Origin: Flammeovirga sp. EKP202
GTDB taxonomy: Bacteria; Bacteroidota; Bacteroidia; Cytophagales; Flammeovirgaceae
Direction of reading: 5' to 3'
Length of the DNA stretch: 64,000 bases
Assembly: GCF_014534745.1 (NCBI RefSeq)
Contig: NZ_JACVVP010000019.1
Coordinates: 1 to 64,000, forward strand
The notes beneath the pieces were generated by a model. It was not told the DNA's origin. It ran no database searches and saw only the letters and a list, made by a program, of their open reading frames with translations. Position 1 is the first letter of the stretch; each line of letters begins with the position of its first letter. This document shows positions 35,154-44,106 of the stretch, piece by piece. The position numbers and the translations under genes are program-made.

Positions 35154-36905
35154 ATGAATAAAAAAACTACATTAGGTTACCTGTTTTTTTTCATCTTATT
35201 TTTAGAGTCACTACAGGTTTTTGCACAATCTTCAAATGTTCCTTACGATCCAGAGTACTATCATCTTATTGATCGTTACGAAATCAAGCAAAAGAACTTT
35301 GGTAAAGTTTTCACTACCATAAAACCTTACAGCAGACAAGAAATTGCTGAATTTTTAGAAGGGTTTGACTCTACTTACAATGGTACACTTTCTGAAGCAG
35401 ACAAGTACAACCTTTCCTACTTAGCGTTAGATAATTGGGAACACATGTCTGACTCAACACTTGCCGATGTAAAAAAGCCATTCTTAAAATATTTTTATAG
35501 AAGTAAGGTTGATTTCCTAAACGTTCATCAGAAAGATTTTGACCTCCATATTAACCCCGTAATCCTTTTTAGTGGTGGAGACGATAACTTAAATGTATCA
35601 CGTCCATATGTAAACCAAAGAGGAGTAATCATGAGAGGTTCGATTGCTGGTAAAGTTGGTTTTTACCTTCAAGCATCGGATAACCAAGAGAGATTACCTT
35701 TTTATGCTCAACAATATTCTGCTTCACACAATGGCACTTTCCCTGGACAACAATGGAACAAATCGGAAGGAGATGTTGGAGACTATTTCAATGCACAAGG
35801 TTATATTACTTTCCAATTATTGAAAGACTATATAGGAACTGAATTTGGTAGAGGAAGAAACTTCATTGGTAATGGTTACCGTTCTTTGGCACTTTCTACC
35901 TTTGCTAATGACTATACTTATCTCAAATTAAATACTAGAGTTTGGCATTTAGAGTATACTAATATTTTTGCTCAAATGAACACTAGTAATACCAACCCAG
36001 CAGGTGGACATTTGCCTAAAAAATATATGGCAATGCATCACTTAGGGTGGAATGTTACTAAAAACTTAAACGTAGGTCTTTTTGAGCAAGTAATTTTCAG
36101 TAGAACAGATTCAATTGGAAACAATTCTTTTGATATCTCTTACTTAAACCCGTTCATTTTCTACCGTTCATTAGAACATGGCTTAGGTGATGTTGATAAT
36201 GTGCAGGTAGGTCTAGATGTAAAATGGAACATCTGGAATAAAGTACAGTTATACAGTCAAATCATCATGGATGATTTAAGTGTTAGTAATTTAGGAAAAG
36301 GTTATTTCGGTAATAAGTTCGCTTACCAATTTGGAGCTAAATATATTGATGCCTTTGGAGTATCTAATCTTGATCTTCACGGAGAAGTTAACATAGTTGA
36401 TCCTTATACTTACTCCCACAAGAATACCACTGGATCAAGTAATATACCTAATGGTTACCTTTATACAAACCAAGCGCATTATTATCAAGAATTAGCCCAC
36501 CCTAATGGAGCTAACTTTTATGAACTCATCGGTATTGTAAGATACAGACCAAACTTCTTCCCTAAAATTTCTGCTGTTATCAAAGGTATGTACAGAGAAC
36601 AAGGTATGAATGAACTTGATGACAAAGGAAATGTAATCACAAATTATGGATCTAATATCTTCTTAGATTACAATACTGCACCAGGTGCTCCAGATGCTTT
36701 TGGCGTAGAATTTCTTCAAGGAACTAAAGTAAGAACGATGTATGTTGACGCAACACTTACTTACTCACCTTTCCACAATGTATTTGTTGATTTGAGAGGC
36801 GTATTTAGAAATACATCTAGTGATGATGAAAGATATACTCAAAATGAAAATTATATAAGTGCAGCCGTTAGGTGGAATATCGGTCAGAGGTTATACGAGT
36901 TCTAA
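35154..36905 (+). CDS. Wzi-type capsule assembly outer membrane protein
   Basis: A 583-residue protein: signal peptide (ending VFAQ), a helical N-terminal region beginning YDPEYYHLIDRYEIKQKNF, then an amphipathic beta-barrel (RGSIAGKVGFYLQASDN, EFGRGRNFIGNGYRSLALST, GLFEQVIFSRTD) ending in the aromatic C-terminus LYEF. Bacteroidota relatives are annotated as capsule-assembly Wzi family proteins; in E. coli Wzi anchors capsule at the surface. No polysaccharide synthesis cluster adjoins, apart from the DUF6625-like gene 239 bp upstream. Confidence 0.83.
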   Translation: MNKKTTLGYLFFFILFLESLQVFAQSSNVPYDPEYYHLIDRYEIKQKNFGKVFTTIKPYSRQEIAEFLEGFDSTYNGTLSEADKYNLSYLALDNWEHMSDSTLADVKKPFLKYFYRSKVDFLNVHQKDFDLHINPVILFSGGDDNLNVSRPYVNQRGVIMRGSIAGKVGFYLQASDNQERLPFYAQQYSASHNGTFPGQQWNKSEGDVGDYFNAQGYITFQLLKDYIGTEFGRGRNFIGNGYRSLALSTFANDYTYLKLNTRVWHLEYTNIFAQMNTSNTNPAGGHLPKKYMAMHHLGWNVTKNLNVGLFEQVIFSRTDSIGNNSFDISYLNPFIFYRSLEHGLGDVDNVQVGLDVKWNIWNKVQLYSQIIMDDLSVSNLGKGYFGNKFAYQFGAKYIDAFGVSNLDLHGEVNIVDPYTYSHKNTTGSSNIPNGYLYTNQAHYYQELAHPNGANFYELIGIVRYRPNFFPKISAVIKGMYREQGMNELDDKGNVITNYGSNIFLDYNTAPGAPDAFGVEFLQGTKVRTMYVDATLTYSPFHNVFVDLRGVFRNTSSDDERYTQNENYISAAVRWNIGQRLYEF

Positions 36906-36965
36906 AACTCCACTTATTCCCTTTCTAACACTATGTAATATCTCATTGGAATAATAATATTTTTC

Positions 36966-36992
36966 AGAGGAATGGTTTAAAATCATTCCTCT
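36966..36992 (+). terminator. Hairpin terminator after the Wzi-type gene
   Basis: AGAGGAATG pairs with CATTCCTCT, loop GTTTAAAAT, then a seven-T run. Confidence 0.88.
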
Positions 36993-37160
36993 TTTTTTGT
37001 CTTCAGATTTTAATCAAAATTCTAAAATTGACTCATTTTGATTGTATTTTCTTTATATATTAATAAAATATTACATGAAACCCTTCTAATATGAATTTAA
37101 TGTTAACTAAAAGTTACATAATTACGTATATTGTAATAACAACAAAGCCATTACAAGTAC

Positions 37161-37985
37161 ATGAAATTCATCAAAAGCATATATCGCCTTACCTTTACAC
37201 TCATCATTTCGATGACTGTAAACGTATATGCTCAAGAAAATGATGTTACTTTATCTAAATACCAATCACATTCCATGTTGGAATATTACACCCTCAATCA
37301 TTCAAATCAAGCATGGGAAAAAGATCAGTTTTACCTTTATTTTTCTCCACAAGAAAATATCTCTGGAGAGGAATTTAATACCATGAAAAATGAGGTAAAC
37401 GATTGGGTAAATCATTGGAAAGCTCTTGAGCAAAAAAATAACCGATCAATCACAAAAAAATTATTTACTAAAACACGCCAAAAATTCTTGAAACGCTACA
37501 AGGAATGTAGTACGTTTTCTACACTTTTAGAAGATGGCAAATATGACTGCCTTAGTGGTACATTATTGTATGCTCATATTTTTCAAGAATTAGGCTATGA
37601 CTATTCAATCCATCAAAATAATAGTCATGTATACATTATCGTTGAAGACCCTTATTTAGGAACCACTCTGATTGAGTCTACGGATGTATATGGCTATGTA
37701 ATTGGAAAGAATAACATCAAGAAACGTATTGAAGGCTATGAAAAGAGATTAGAAAACTCACTTTTATATAGCAGATACGGAATGAATTTAACGGAAACGT
37801 TAAGCATTAAAGATGTCGCTGGGTTGCAATACTATAACTTAGCTGTTGCTTCATACAGAGCAAATGACCTTTATGAAGCTAAGTTGTCATTGTATAAAGC
37901 GTCTATTATTACAGATTCTCCAAGAATCGAATATTTTAATTTCTATTTAGAAGAGAGCAACAATCTAGTCAGCGCAATGCGTTAG
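37161..37985 (+). CDS. Exported transglutaminase-like protein with a C-terminal TPR-like tail
   Basis: A 274-residue exported protein (signal peptide ending VYAQ). The order Cys130 (YDCLSGTLLYAHIFQELGY), His156 (NNSHVYIIV) and Asp175 (TLIESTD) is the Cys-His-Asp triad of transglutaminase-fold proteins. These may be amide hydrolases or cross-linkers, and many are structural. A helical segment near 225-270 (YYNLAVASYRANDLYEAKLS) looks like a TPR pair, as in SirB1-like proteins. Substrate unknown. It is separated from tyrS by a bidirectional terminator. Confidence 0.62.
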   Translation: MKFIKSIYRLTFTLIISMTVNVYAQENDVTLSKYQSHSMLEYYTLNHSNQAWEKDQFYLYFSPQENISGEEFNTMKNEVNDWVNHWKALEQKNNRSITKKLFTKTRQKFLKRYKECSTFSTLLEDGKYDCLSGTLLYAHIFQELGYDYSIHQNNSHVYIIVEDPYLGTTLIESTDVYGYVIGKNNIKKRIEGYEKRLENSLLYSRYGMNLTETLSIKDVAGLQYYNLAVASYRANDLYEAKLSLYKASIITDSPRIEYFNFYLEESNNLVSAMR

Positions 37986-38015
37986 TCATTAAAATAGTTA
38001 GTTAATTTGAAAAAG

Positions 38016-38048
38016 AATACCCTTCCACTTTTTAAGCAGAAGGGTATT
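38016..38048. terminator. Bidirectional hairpin terminator between the transglutaminase-like gene and tyrS
   Basis: AATACCCTTC pairs with GAAGGGTATT around a 13-nt loop, flanked by A and T runs. Confidence 0.85.
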
Positions 38049-38071
38049 TTTTATATCCTTTAAAGAAAGAA

Positions 38072-39373
38072 TTATACTACTTTAATCAAGCAGTAATTTT
38101 TCTTTCCTTTTTGAGCAAGAATGTATTTCCCTTGAAGCAATTCTACATCTTTTGGAAGTTCATTTCCTTGAAGTTTTGCTTTGTTGATAGAAATACCTCC
38201 ACCTTTGATCATTCTTTTTGCTTCACCTTTAGAAGAGAATAATTGGTTGTCTGTACCTGTAGAAACCAAGTCAGCCATTTCAGCCATTCCTTCTAAATCA
38301 CCTTTAGATACTTCAGATTGCATCACTCCTTCGAATACTTGAAGTAGAGTACGCTCGTCTAAAGATTTTAATTGATCCGTTACGTTCTTTCCGAATAAGA
38401 TGTTTGAAGCAGCAATTGCTGTATCTAATTCGTCTTGACCATGAACCGCACGAGTTACTTCTTCAGCTAAACGCTTCTGAAGAATACGTGTGTGAGGAGC
38501 CTCATCGTGATCAGCAATTAATTGATCAATCTCTTCTTTATCAATGAAAGTAAAGATTTTGATGTATTTCTTCGCATCATCATCCGCTACATTTAACCAG
38601 AACTGGTAGAATTGGTATGGAGAAGTTTTTTCAGGATCTAACCAAACTGCACCACTCTCTGTTTTACCGAATTTAGTACCATCAGCTTTAGTAATCAATG
38701 GACAAGTCGCCGCATATGCAGTACCTTGAGCTTTACGACGAACTAATTCAGTACCCGTCACAATATTACCCCACTGATCTGAACCTCCAAATTGAAGTTT
38801 ACAGTTCTTTGTTTTATACAAATGGTAGAAATCCCAACCTTGTAATAATTGGTATGTAAATTCAGTAAATGAAATACCGTTACCTGTAGCTAAACGCTTC
38901 TTTACAGAATCTTTAGCCATCATATAATTTACAGTAAGGTGCTTTCCTGCTTCACGAGCGAAATCGATGAAACTGAAATCCTTAAACCAATCATAGTTAT
39001 TTAAGATCTCCGCAGAGTTTTCACCACAATCAAAGTCCAAGAACTTTTCTAATTGTGCTTTCATTCCATCAATGTTCTTTTGGATTGTATCATCATCCAA
39101 TAGAGATCTTTCAGCATCTTTAAATGAAGGGTCGCCAATCATACCTGTTGCACCACCTACAATCGCCAACGGTTTGTGACCTGCTTTTTGTAAATGTCTT
39201 AATAACATTACAGATACCATATGACCAATGTGTAATGAATCTGCTGTTGGGTCAAAACCAACGTAAGCAGTCGTCATTTCTTTGTTCAATTGATCTTCAG
39301 TACCCGGCATCATGTCGTGCAGCATTCCTCTCCACTGCAACTCTTCAATAAGGTTTGTTTTTATATCTGCCAT
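38072..39373 (-). CDS. tyrS: Tyrosyl-tRNA synthetase
   Basis: A 433-residue class I synthetase charging tRNA-Tyr. The start is ATG 39373 ([16 protein letters not shown]), as the extra ten upstream residues match nothing in the family. The HIGH motif reads SLHIGH; the KMSKS loop is KFGKTESG, a usual variant for TyrRS. Other landmarks are [12 protein letters not shown] and [20 protein letters not shown]-like sequence, and an S4-like RNA-binding end ([18 protein letters not shown]). Tyr-tRNA genes were not seen nearby. Confidence 0.97.
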   Translation of the reverse strand: MADIKTNLIEELQWRGMLHDMMPGTEDQLNKEMTTAYVGFDPTADSLHIGHMVSVMLLRHLQKAGHKPLAIVGGATGMIGDPSFKDAERSLLDDDTIQKNIDGMKAQLEKFLDFDCGENSAEILNNYDWFKDFSFIDFAREAGKHLTVNYMMAKDSVKKRLATGNGISFTEFTYQLLQGWDFYHLYKTKNCKLQFGGSDQWGNIVTGTELVRRKAQGTAYAATCPLITKADGTKFGKTESGAVWLDPEKTSPYQFYQFWLNVADDDAKKYIKIFTFIDKEEIDQLIADHDEAPHTRILQKRLAEEVTRAVHGQDELDTAIAASNILFGKNVTDQLKSLDERTLLQVFEGVMQSEVSKGDLEGMAEMADLVSTGTDNQLFSSKGEAKRMIKGGGISINKAKLQGNELPKDVELLQGKYILAQKGKKNYCLIKVV

Positions 39374-39440
39374 TTCTAATGTATTTCTAATTTGAATGCG
39401 CAATTTAACAGTAAAAGATCAAATGACCATTTAATGTTAC

Positions 39441-41609
39441 CTAAGATTTTATTTTTAAGCGCTGTCCAACCTTCAAATTATTACTTTTCATATTGTTTAA
39501 GCGTTTGATTTCTGAAACGCTAACACCATTATCCTGAGCAATCTGCCATAAGGTATCACCATTTTTCACTGTATAATACCCATCTTCGGATGTTGATGGT
39601 TTTGATGAAGTAGTCGTTTTCCCTTCATTTAATACACTAGCAGGCGATGGTGGAATCGTTAATTTCTGCCCCACTTTAATCGAAGAACCTGACATATTAT
39701 TTACCCTCTTTAGATCCTTCACATAAACTCTATAAGCTTTTGCAATTTCTGTAAGACTGTCACCACTTTTTACAGTGTGGTACCTTGTATTAGCAGAAGG
39801 TCCATATCCACTTTTATTATTTGATGAAGACGTTTTTACATTTACTGAATTCGAAGAAACGCTTGAAGAAGAAGTATAAACTTTCAGTTTTTGACCTTTA
39901 TAAATCGTAGACCCCTTCATACCATTCCATGATCTCAATTTTGAGGCTGAAGTATTGTACTTTTCAGCAATTCCGCCCAAAGTTTCACCACTTCTTACCG
40001 TATGATAAACTAATGTACCTTTTGTAGAAGCAGAAGGTGATGATGTCGTTTTTGGAACACTTGATGTAGCTTGTGATGCTGTTTCAGGTGCTTTGTATTT
40101 TCCTTCTTTAATCAATAGTTTCTGACCAACATTGATTCTTGTTCCTTTCAGGTTATTTAGCTTTTGAATATCAGATACGTATACTCTATATTTTTTAGCA
40201 ATTTTCCCCAAAGTTTCACCACTTCTTACCGTGTGATAAATACTTGCACCACTTGTTTTCTTTGGAGTTGATGTTGTCGTTGTTTTCTTAGTAGAAGATG
40301 TCGACTTTTTAGAAGGCCCTGGACTGTAAGCGTTTCCATAAATTTTCAACTTCTGTCCAGGATAAATGGTATTTCCTCGAATATTATTCCAAGCTCTTAG
40401 ATTAGAAGTTTTTACTCTATGACGACTTGCAATAAGTCCTAAAGATTCTCCTCTTCTCACATAGTGATAGTAATATCCATCTCCAATATTTGCTCCTTCG
40501 CCGGTATATTTTACATTCGCTAAAATCTCATCTTGATTTTCTAGATAATACTCAAAACGGGCTTCGGGTATTCTGATTCTAAAGTTCTTTACATAGTTTG
40601 GTGCAAAACCAAAACGCAACGAAGCATTCATTAATTGAAGATCTTCTCGACAAACATTCAGTTCATCTGCTAACTTTCCAAGATCAATGGATTGACTCAC
40701 AAAAATATCTTCTGCAGGAATCTCATACATTGGTAAATCTTGAATCAAATTATGTTCCTCTGCATAAGTCAGTACATAAGCCATCGCTACAAACTGAGGT
40801 AAATAGGATCTTGTTTCTCTTGGCAATTTTCTATAAATATCCCAGAATTTCTTTTTACCTGATCTTCTTTGTGCCTTTCTAATATTACCAGGTCCACAGT
40901 TGTAAGCCGCAATAGCTAATTCCCAATCGCCATGATATTCATGTAAAAATTTCAGGTATCTTGCTGCTGCTCTTGTTGCTTTTTCAGGATCCATTCGGTC
41001 ATCAATCTGATAGGTCTGTTTCAATCCATAAGCTCTACCGGTTCTCGGCATAAATTGCCATAAACCCTTCGCTCCTACTCTTGATAGGGCAACAGGCTTT
41101 AAAGCTGACTCAATAACTGCCAAGTATTTTAATTCTGTTGGAACGCCTTCTTCTTCAAAAATACGTTCGAACATAGGAAAATACATCTGCTTTCTCTGGA
41201 TGATCGAAAGCGTATAATCTCTTCTTCTTACTGAAAAGTAGTCGATAAACAACCGAACTCTATCATGATATGTAAGGGGAATTTCATTTTGCATTGCACT
41301 CAAACGCTCTCTGACTAAACTATCAGATACGTTGGGAACATAGTCATAAGTCTGATCTGAAATATCAACTAAAATTGCTTCGGTTGTATCAAATTCATCA
41401 AAGTTTTCAAACCAAGGAGCATATGGGGCTGCTTCCACAATTTCCAGAGTATCTGAAGGCATTAAATACCCTTCAGGTAATGCTACGGTATACAAACTAT
41501 CTTGCCAAGTCGGTAAAACATTACCTTCATCTTGTGCAGATGCGATTGTAAATGATAAAGAAAATATGAATGCAAATATATATTTAAAAATGCGTCTAAA
41601 AAGCATCAC
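39441..41609 (-). CDS. MltD-like lytic transglycosylase with five LysM repeats
   Basis: A 722-residue cell-wall hydrolase. Signal peptide (ending ASAQ), then the SLT domain near 140-290: catalytic Glu167 in YLAVIESALKPVALSR, followed by GAKGLWQFMP and AIAAYNCGPGNIRKA. Five LysM peptidoglycan-binding repeats follow, beginning YHYVRRGESL, YHTVRSGETLGK, YHTVRSGETLGG, YHTVKSGDSL and YYTVKNGDTL, spaced by Ser/Thr-rich linkers. It cleaves glycan strands to anhydro-muropeptides. The gene is monocistronic, 37 bp past the tyrS start side. Confidence 0.93.
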   Translation of the reverse strand: MMLFRRIFKYIFAFIFSLSFTIASAQDEGNVLPTWQDSLYTVALPEGYLMPSDTLEIVEAAPYAPWFENFDEFDTTEAILVDISDQTYDYVPNVSDSLVRERLSAMQNEIPLTYHDRVRLFIDYFSVRRRDYTLSIIQRKQMYFPMFERIFEEEGVPTELKYLAVIESALKPVALSRVGAKGLWQFMPRTGRAYGLKQTYQIDDRMDPEKATRAAARYLKFLHEYHGDWELAIAAYNCGPGNIRKAQRRSGKKKFWDIYRKLPRETRSYLPQFVAMAYVLTYAEEHNLIQDLPMYEIPAEDIFVSQSIDLGKLADELNVCREDLQLMNASLRFGFAPNYVKNFRIRIPEARFEYYLENQDEILANVKYTGEGANIGDGYYYHYVRRGESLGLIASRHRVKTSNLRAWNNIRGNTIYPGQKLKIYGNAYSPGPSKKSTSSTKKTTTTSTPKKTSGASIYHTVRSGETLGKIAKKYRVYVSDIQKLNNLKGTRINVGQKLLIKEGKYKAPETASQATSSVPKTTSSPSASTKGTLVYHTVRSGETLGGIAEKYNTSASKLRSWNGMKGSTIYKGQKLKVYTSSSSVSSNSVNVKTSSSNNKSGYGPSANTRYHTVKSGDSLTEIAKAYRVYVKDLKRVNNMSGSSIKVGQKLTIPPSPASVLNEGKTTTSSKPSTSEDGYYTVKNGDTLWQIAQDNGVSVSEIKRLNNMKSNNLKVGQRLKIKS

Positions 41610-42058
41610 TTTATAACGTAAGTATTAGTATTTAATAATGAAATGAGATGATTATAAGCTTCACTTACTTTCTGACCAATATAGATTTAGGTTACTAACA
41701 TGAATCTTCCCTACTTCCTGTTTAGCAAATATAATCTATTAGGTAGCAAAAGAAGAATCTATTAAGATTTTACTGCTTTAGAAATCATAAAAATATAGGC
41801 TGTTCTATTGAGATTCCTATTTCCTATACCTTTAAGCAGTTGTACAATTAAAATCGGAAGTTTTGAATTTTCTTTTTTAGCCTACTCTGCGTTAGAATAT
41901 CATCACGTAGCTTCGGCTATGCTCTTCTATTCTGCCTTGATTAGACTAAAAAAATAATAATCCAACTTCTACCCATTTCAAATGTGCAAATGCTTAAAGT
42001 TCAACTTCTAGGTATACCAAACAATTGAATCATTTGAAATTAGGTTTCATCATAAAAA
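41610..42058. other. Gene-free stretch with a long structured element
   Basis: About 450 bp between the transglycosylase and gatA. It contains the hairpin described separately at 41873-41953. I see no ORF or tRNA. Confidence 0.5.
41873..41953. repeat. ~80-nt imperfect hairpin capped by a TTCG tetraloop
   Basis: The outer arms TTTTTTAGCCTA and TTAGACTAAAAAA pair, with a mostly paired mid-section (TTAGAATA against TATTCTGCC). The tip CGTAGC-TTCG-GCTATG closes on a stable UUCG-type tetraloop (41912-41915). It could be an intergenic repeat, a small RNA or a terminator in either direction. The wording resembles repeats seen in other Bacteroidota, which is an unchecked recollection. Confidence 0.5.
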
Positions 42059-42090
42059 AGCCTCTACAAAAATGAGATTCTGTAGAGGCT
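42059..42090 (-). terminator. Hairpin terminator after gatA
   Basis: AGCCTCTACA pairs perfectly with TGTAGAGGCT around 12 nt, with a U-run on the minus strand. Confidence 0.9.
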
Positions 42091-42112
42091 CTTCCTATTT
42101 TTATAGTTAAGA

Positions 42113-43537
42113 CTAAAGCTCTTGCAAGTAATGCGAGAACTGAAGCATTTTTTCTTCTTCAAAACGATTCGCCATGACTTGTAAACCAATTGTCAAACCG
42201 TCTTTATCTTCTCCGTTTGGAATAGAGATCGCTGGTAACCCTGCCAATGAAGCATGTACAGTATATAAATCTCCTAAATACAATTCTAAAAGGTTATTTT
42301 CACCGTATTTCCCAATTTCAAATGATGGAGCAGATGTAGTTGGCATTAAGATAAAGTCGTACTCAGAAAGTATTTTTTCTGTCGTTTCCTTAATCAAACG
42401 TCTTACTTTTTGAGCTTTTGAGAAGTAAGCATCATAGTAACTTGCAGAAAGTACGAAAGTACCCAACATGATTCTTCTCTTCACTTCATCACCAAATCCT
42501 TCAGAACGTGATTTTTTATATAAACCTTCCAAGTCTACTTTATCCTCCGTTCTATATCCGTAACGTACACCATCAAAACGCTCTAAGTTTGTACTTGCCT
42601 CAGCTGTTGTAAGGATGTAGTATGTTGGAAGAAGGTAATCTAATAATGGGAACTCGATCGCTTCCACCTCATGACCTTCTGCTCTTAGTTTTTCAATCTT
42701 AGCAAATGTCTTTTCTGAAATGTCTTTATTCAAATGCTCACTCTCAACGGTTTCTTTGATGTAAGCAATTTTCAATTTCTTGGCTGGTTTTTCTTCTACT
42801 GAAGCACTATACGATGGTACAGGCTCTTGTGCTACTGTTGCATCTTGATCGTCTTCACCTGCAATGATTTCCAATACTAATGAAGCATCAGGAACATTGT
42901 TAGCAATCACACCGATTGTATCAAAAGAAGAAGCATAAGCAATCAAACCCCATCTTGAAATACGAGAGTATGTGGGTTTTAAACCTACAGTACCCGTAAA
43001 TGCCGCTGGCTGACGTACTGATCCTCCTGTATCTGAACCTAAAGACACCAAACAGTGGTCATCTGAAACGGCTACCGCCGATGCTCCCGAAGAACCACCT
43101 GGTACTCTTGTTTCATCAATGTTGTTTTTTACAGGGCCGAACGCCGAGTTTTCATTTGATGAACCCATCGCAAACTCATCACAACTTTGTCTACCGATGA
43201 TGACTGCATCTTCAGCTAATAATCGTTCTGTTGCAGTTGCTGAAAATGGAGAAACATAACCATCCAACATATTGGAAGAGGCTTGAAGACCGTGATCTTT
43301 GTAAGCAATAACGTCTTTTAGACCGACAACCATACCTGCCAATCTCCCTGCATTTCCTTCTTTGATTTTTTGATCAACTTTTGCAGCCTGTTGAAGTGCT
43401 TCTTCATTATACACTTCATTCCAAACATTAAGGTGTTTCTTTTCCTCAATTCTTGCTAAGTAATCTTTTACCAAAGCCACACAAGTCGTTTTCCCTTCGC
43501 TGAGTGCTTTCTTTATATCATCAAATGCTTTATACAT
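42113..43537 (-). CDS. gatA: Aspartyl/glutamyl-tRNA amidotransferase subunit A
   Basis: A 474-residue amidase-signature protein that supplies ammonia from glutamine for correcting Glu-tRNA(Gln) (or Asp-tRNA(Asn)). The triad is Lys74 (GLKDV), cis-Ser149 (PGGSSGAS) and nucleophile Ser173 (SDTGGSVRQPA); the gaps of 75 and 99 residues match other GatA proteins. The start at 43537 gives the standard MYKAFDDIKKAL. gatB and gatC are not adjacent. Confidence 0.95.
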   Translation of the reverse strand: MYKAFDDIKKALSEGKTTCVALVKDYLARIEEKKHLNVWNEVYNEEALQQAAKVDQKIKEGNAGRLAGMVVGLKDVIAYKDHGLQASSNMLDGYVSPFSATATERLLAEDAVIIGRQSCDEFAMGSSNENSAFGPVKNNIDETRVPGGSSGASAVAVSDDHCLVSLGSDTGGSVRQPAAFTGTVGLKPTYSRISRWGLIAYASSFDTIGVIANNVPDASLVLEIIAGEDDQDATVAQEPVPSYSASVEEKPAKKLKIAYIKETVESEHLNKDISEKTFAKIEKLRAEGHEVEAIEFPLLDYLLPTYYILTTAEASTNLERFDGVRYGYRTEDKVDLEGLYKKSRSEGFGDEVKRRIMLGTFVLSASYYDAYFSKAQKVRRLIKETTEKILSEYDFILMPTTSAPSFEIGKYGENNLLELYLGDLYTVHASLAGLPAISIPNGEDKDGLTIGLQVMANRFEEEKMLQFSHYLQEL

Positions 43538-43636
43538 AAGCTTGTGTTCGTTTTATTAGACTGCTTTTTTAAGTACCAAGACAAAAAGTACTTCCACAAA
43601 GCGCTTAGTTTACCTGAAAAAACTTCATAAAAAAAA

Positions 43637-43671
43637 GAAGTTTATCTTTTCTAATGACAAAGATAAACTTC
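43637..43671 (-). terminator. Hairpin terminator after tatA
   Basis: GAAGTTTATCTTT pairs with AAAGATAAACTTC (13 bp) around 9 nt, followed on the minus strand by eight U. Confidence 0.92.
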
Positions 43672-43742
43672 TCTCGGTTATTACGAAATATTTAACGAAA
43701 AATACATTTCGTTAAAAATATATCAAGATATATGACAATTGG

Positions 43743-43958
43743 TTATTTTTCTTCCTTCTTGTCTTCTTCTTTAATGCCTTTTTCAATCTCATCTGAGATT
43801 TGGTTTTTAGCGTCTTTGAACTCTCTGATGCCACTACCAATTCCACGAGCTAACTCAGGAATACGTTTCGCTCCGAAAAGTAAAAGAACAACCAAACCGA
43901 TGATTACCCACTCGAAACCACCTGGCATACCGAATAATAAAACTGAACTCAATTCCAT
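43743..43958 (-). CDS. tatA: Twin-arginine translocase TatA/TatE
   Basis: A 71-residue membrane protein forming the pore of the Tat system. One N-terminal span (FEWVIIGLVVLLLFGAKRIP) is followed by the family's FG hinge, an amphipathic helix (ELARGIGSGIREFKDAKNQI) and a charged Glu/Lys tail. The start is set at ATG 43958 (MELSSVLLFG); 14 more upstream codons are out of keeping with the family. tatC is not adjacent. Confidence 0.93.
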   Translation of the reverse strand: MELSSVLLFGMPGGFEWVIIGLVVLLLFGAKRIPELARGIGSGIREFKDAKNQISDEIEKGIKEEDKKEEK

Positions 43959-44106
43959 GCTCGTATTTATTTTGTTTGTTATGCCGCAAAGATACGACAT
44001 CTAAATTCAAATATCAATTAAGTAAGTAACTATAACACTTAGAGTACTTTAAACTTCCATTTAGGAAGGACTTTGAATGCAAAATTAACCTACAATTTAT
44101 TTACAA

